Assembly (NCBI GenBank): GCA_021107635.1
Contig: JAIOSL010000052.1
Location: 1-33,744 of the forward strand
Origin: an archaeon
GTDB lineage: Archaea; B1Sed10-29; WALL01; JAGHAM01
DNA length: 33,744 nt
Reading direction: 5' to 3'
Part shown: positions 30,930-33,744 of the stretch, piece by piece
How positions within the stretch are numbered: the stretch's first letter is position 1
Layout: each line of letters opens with the position of its first letter
Notes under the pieces: model-generated
Databases searched by the model: none
What the model was told of the DNA's origin: nothing
Seen by the model: only the letters and a program-made list of their open reading frames with translations
Translations under genes and position numbers: made by a program

Positions 30930-31033
30930 TAGTATACCTTCTCTGCTATCTTTTGTTTTACTGTTTTTAACACATATACTTATCCATCACACTCAATACC
31001 CTTGCCACAAAAAAAGACCAAAAAAGCAGAATA

Positions 31034-31105
31034 AGCCTCGGATGGGATTTGAACCCATGACCCCTTGCTTACAAGGCAAGTGCTCTACCCCTGAGCCACC
31101 GAGGC
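31034..31105 (-). tRNA. tRNA-Thr(TGT)
   Basis: Acceptor gcctcgg/ccgaggc; anticodon stem ttgcc/gcaag, loop TTGTAAG; T arm atggg-TTCAAAT-cccat. Confidence 0.94.
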
Positions 31106-31158
31106 GTGGCATAGACTATGCCTACTCTTTTATAAATATAATTCGGTTCTATTTACTT

Positions 31159-31857
31159 ATGTTTTCCACTCAACTTACAAAAAACTCAAAAAACACTCGT
31201 TTAATCTTTCGATTAGACATTTCCTTGCCCATAGCTTATTCCATGGATCAAGAATCTCTTACTGAAATAGCCTTTCAATTATGCGGGTCAGTTAAAGACT
31301 ATGTTGCAGCTATAGCTATAGACAGTCCTTTTTTCATAGCAGTAGGACCAGTAAACGCAGAGAAAATAACGCGCAAATTTAATCTTCCATTCATTGCAGA
31401 TTTCAATCTAGCTGAAACTCCAGAAGCAAGCCTTTGGATAGCAGAACATGCATTCAACGCAGGCTTCGACGCGCTAGTAACTCATTCATTCATGGGCAGC
31501 CAATGGCTTCGTGAACTCCAAACTTTTTCAGACACTAAAGAAATTATTCCAGTGGTAGGAATGAATCATGGCTCAGCTTACGAATACATGAATCCTCAAA
31601 CCAAAAAATTCTGTGAGACCGTGCGAGACCTCAACCTGAAAACCATAATCGCTCCTTCCGACCAAAGCATGATAGAAAACATTCGCATTTACCTTCCAGA
31701 CCAGATACTCCTCGCGGACTCAGAGCTAGCTACAGCAGGCGAATTTATTCGCGCGGGAGCAGACTTTGAGATGTTCGGTAAGACAATCCATGATTCAAAA
31801 GATCCGGAAGAAACTGCCTTAAAACTAATGGAAAAATTAAGAGAAACGTTCAAGTAA
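31159..31857 (+). CDS. Divergent OMP decarboxylase (OMPDC suprafamily)-fold protein with altered catalytic residues
   Basis: FIADFNLAETPEASLWIAEHAFNAGFDALVTHSFMG, PVVGMNHGSAYEYM, IIAPSDQSMIENIR, AGADFEMFGKTIHDSKDPEETA align with the archaeal PyrF layout. Start trimmed from 31042 because that ORF runs through the tRNA. Confidence 0.75.
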   Translation: MFSTQLTKNSKNTRLIFRLDISLPIAYSMDQESLTEIAFQLCGSVKDYVAAIAIDSPFFIAVGPVNAEKITRKFNLPFIADFNLAETPEASLWIAEHAFNAGFDALVTHSFMGSQWLRELQTFSDTKEIIPVVGMNHGSAYEYMNPQTKKFCETVRDLNLKTIIAPSDQSMIENIRIYLPDQILLADSELATAGEFIRAGADFEMFGKTIHDSKDPEETALKLMEKLRETFK

Positions 31858-31913
31858 CTTATTTAAACAGAGCCGAGTATAAGCAGTCTGTTTCTTTTTT
31901 AGTGGGGGAAAGA

Positions 31914-32558
31914 ATGATTAAAATTGCGCCTTCAATATTGTCAGCAGATTTCAGTAAGTTAGCTGAAGAAATTCACTTAGTTGAAAAAGCAGGTGCAGAT
32001 TTAATTCACGTAGATGTAATGGACGGCCATTTCGTACCAAACATAACTATTGGTCAACCAGTTGTCAAAGCTCTCAGTAAAGCAACTGATTTGCCTTTAG
32101 ATGTTCATTTAATGATAGAACATCCTGACAGATACTTAAAAAGTTTCGCTGAAGCAGGCGCAAACATAATAACAATTCATCCAGAAGCCAACACTGACAT
32201 AAAATCAGCATTAAAGACAATGGAAGACCTTGGAGTAACACTAGGACTAGCTCTAAAACCAGCTACTCCAATACAACAAATAAAACCATACCTAAAAGAC
32301 TTAGACGTAGTAATGATTATGTCCGTAGAACCAGGTTTCGGAGGACAAACACTTTTGCCAGGCACTCTAACCAAAATCACAGAACTCAAAAAACAATTTA
32401 AAGGCGACATAGAAATAGACGGCGGAATAAACACAAACACAATAAAAGACGCAGTCAAAGCAGGCGCAAACATCATAGTCGCAGGCAACGCAATATTCGG
32501 AGCAAAATATCCTGCAAAAGCACTAAAGGAGTTGAAAGATCTTGCCAACGATTGCTGA
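31914..32558 (+). CDS. rpe: Ribulose-phosphate 3-epimerase
   Basis: IAPSILSADFSKLAEEI, HVDVMDGHFVPNITIG, DVHLMIEHPDRYL, MSVEPGFGGQ, IEIDGGIN. Confidence 0.96.
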   Translation: MIKIAPSILSADFSKLAEEIHLVEKAGADLIHVDVMDGHFVPNITIGQPVVKALSKATDLPLDVHLMIEHPDRYLKSFAEAGANIITIHPEANTDIKSALKTMEDLGVTLGLALKPATPIQQIKPYLKDLDVVMIMSVEPGFGGQTLLPGTLTKITELKKQFKGDIEIDGGINTNTIKDAVKAGANIIVAGNAIFGAKYPAKALKELKDLANDC

Positions 32559-33366
32559 ACTAGAAGAAAAAGCAGCCCTGTTAAGAAGACACGTAATAAA
32601 CATGACCTACGAAGCAGGCTCAGGACATCCAGGAGGCTCCCTTTCAGCAGCAGACATAATAACTGTCTTATACTTCCACAAACTAAAACACAAACCAAAC
32701 AACGAATACTGGCCAGAACGCGACAGATTCGTTCTAAGCAAAGGACATGCCGCGCCAATCCTTTACGCTGCACTCGCAGAAAGCGGCTACTTCTCTACAG
32801 ACGAACTTAAATCACTACGCAAAATCGGAAGCCTGCTTCAAGGACATCCAGACAGAACCAAAATTCCTGGAGTTGAAGTTTCTACAGGCGCGCTAGGACA
32901 AGGTCTTTCAGTAGCAGTTGGCATGGCACTAGCAAGCAAACTGGACAAAGCTGATTGGCATGTTTATGCCATGGTTGGAGATGGAGAATGCCAAGAAGGA
33001 GAAATATGGGAAGCAGCGATGAGCGCAGCTCACTACAAACTAGATAACCTTACAGTGTTCCTTGACAGAAATGGACTGCAAATAGATGGTCCTACAGAAG
33101 AAATAATGGCATTAGAACCACTAGACGATAAATGGAAAGCGTTTGGCTGGCACGTCAAGCGCATTAATGGTCATGACATTAATGCTATTATGCAAGCAAT
33201 CGAAGAACCCCACCCAAACAAACCTTACATGATTATTGCTGATACTATTAAAGGAAAAGGAGTTTCCTTCATGGAAAACCAAGTTTGCTTCCATGGAAAA
33301 GCACCATCAAAAGAAGAAACCTGTACTGCAATGGAGGAACTAGCATGTTCAAGCCAGGAGAAATGA
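32542..33366 (+). CDS. Transketolase, N-terminal (TPP-binding) subunit; TTG start
   Basis: [54 protein letters not shown]; overlaps rpe by 17 nt. Confidence 0.93.
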   Translation: MPTIAELEEKAALLRRHVINMTYEAGSGHPGGSLSAADIITVLYFHKLKHKPNNEYWPERDRFVLSKGHAAPILYAALAESGYFSTDELKSLRKIGSLLQGHPDRTKIPGVEVSTGALGQGLSVAVGMALASKLDKADWHVYAMVGDGECQEGEIWEAAMSAAHYKLDNLTVFLDRNGLQIDGPTEEIMALEPLDDKWKAFGWHVKRINGHDINAIMQAIEEPHPNKPYMIIADTIKGKGVSFMENQVCFHGKAPSKEETCTAMEELACSSQEK

Positions 33367-33744
33367 TTGCCACTCGCGAAGCATACGGTAAAAAGCTGGT
33401 AGAACTAGGCGAAAAGAATGAACGCATAGTAGTGCTAGATGCAGACCTTTCCTCTTCCACAAAAACCTGCCTGTTTGCCAAAAAGTTTCCAGAAAGATTC
33501 TATAATATTGGAGTAGCAGAAGCAGACCTAATGGGTGTTGCTGCAGGCCTCGGTCTATCCGGAAAAGTCGCGTTTGCAAGCACGTTTGCAGTATTTGCTG
33601 CTGGACGCGCGTTCGATCAAATAAGAATGAGCATAGTATACTCAGACTCAAACGTGAAAATATGTGCTTCTCATGCAGGTATCACAGTAGGAGAAGACGG
33701 AGCCTCACATCACGCGCTGGAAGATATTGCTTTGATGCGTGTGC
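33345..33744 (+). CDS. Transketolase, C-terminal subunit (partial, runs off window)
   Basis: [41 protein letters not shown]...[33 protein letters not shown]; not closed in the ORF track because it is truncated. Confidence 0.92.
   Translation, partial: MFKPGEMIATREAYGKKLVELGEKNERIVVLDADLSSSTKTCLFAKKFPERFYNIGVAEADLMGVAAGLGLSGKVAFASTFAVFAAGRAFDQIRMSIVYSDSNVKICASHAGITVGEDGASHHALEDIALMRV

Noticed and set aside
32542-33744. Possible broken transketolase
   Set aside because: Two-subunit transketolase is a normal archaeal/bacterial form; both halves start properly.

Overview
This is a 33.7 kb archaeal chromosomal segment. It carries the conserved str/RNA polymerase cluster on the minus strand: rpoH, rpoB'', rpoB', rpoA', rpoA'', L30e, NusA-like, S12, S7, EF-2, EF-1alpha and S10. 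The same-strand start of an L3-L4-L23 ribosomal operon follows, separated from S10 by a short accessory insert (two membrane proteins, tRNA-Ser, a secreted Cys-rich protein and an AlkD-like protein). Split RNAP subunits, archaeal translation factors, TATA-type promoters and intron-containing tRNAs make the domain assignment secure. The phylum is not determinable from sequence alone; a small-genome (DPANN-like) archaeon is possible but unproven. The second half (about 18.7-33.7 kb) is more accessory. It holds five tRNA-proximal metabolic and transport genes, a split MgtE-like transporter with a PhoU/TrkA_C partner, a GAF-PAS-PAS sensor fused to two tandem winged-helix modules, a thioredoxin/FTR-like/glutaredoxin-like cassette, a YggS homologue, a divergent OMP decarboxylase-fold protein with altered catalytic residues, ribulose-phosphate 3-epimerase and a split transketolase. 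The best candidates for something undescribed are (1) the two-headed GAF-PAS-PAS-(wHTH-effector)x2 regulator with a palindrome in the core promoter of the next membrane-protein gene, (2) the OMPDC-fold protein lacking catalytic lysines beside rpe and tkt, (3) two tandem hairpins at the predicted 5' end of the L3 operon mRNA, and (4) a pair of adjacent TM-anchored proteins sharing a C-terminal Y-C-[ED]-[KR]-x-Y motif. All family calls come from reading the translated sequence; no database search was run.
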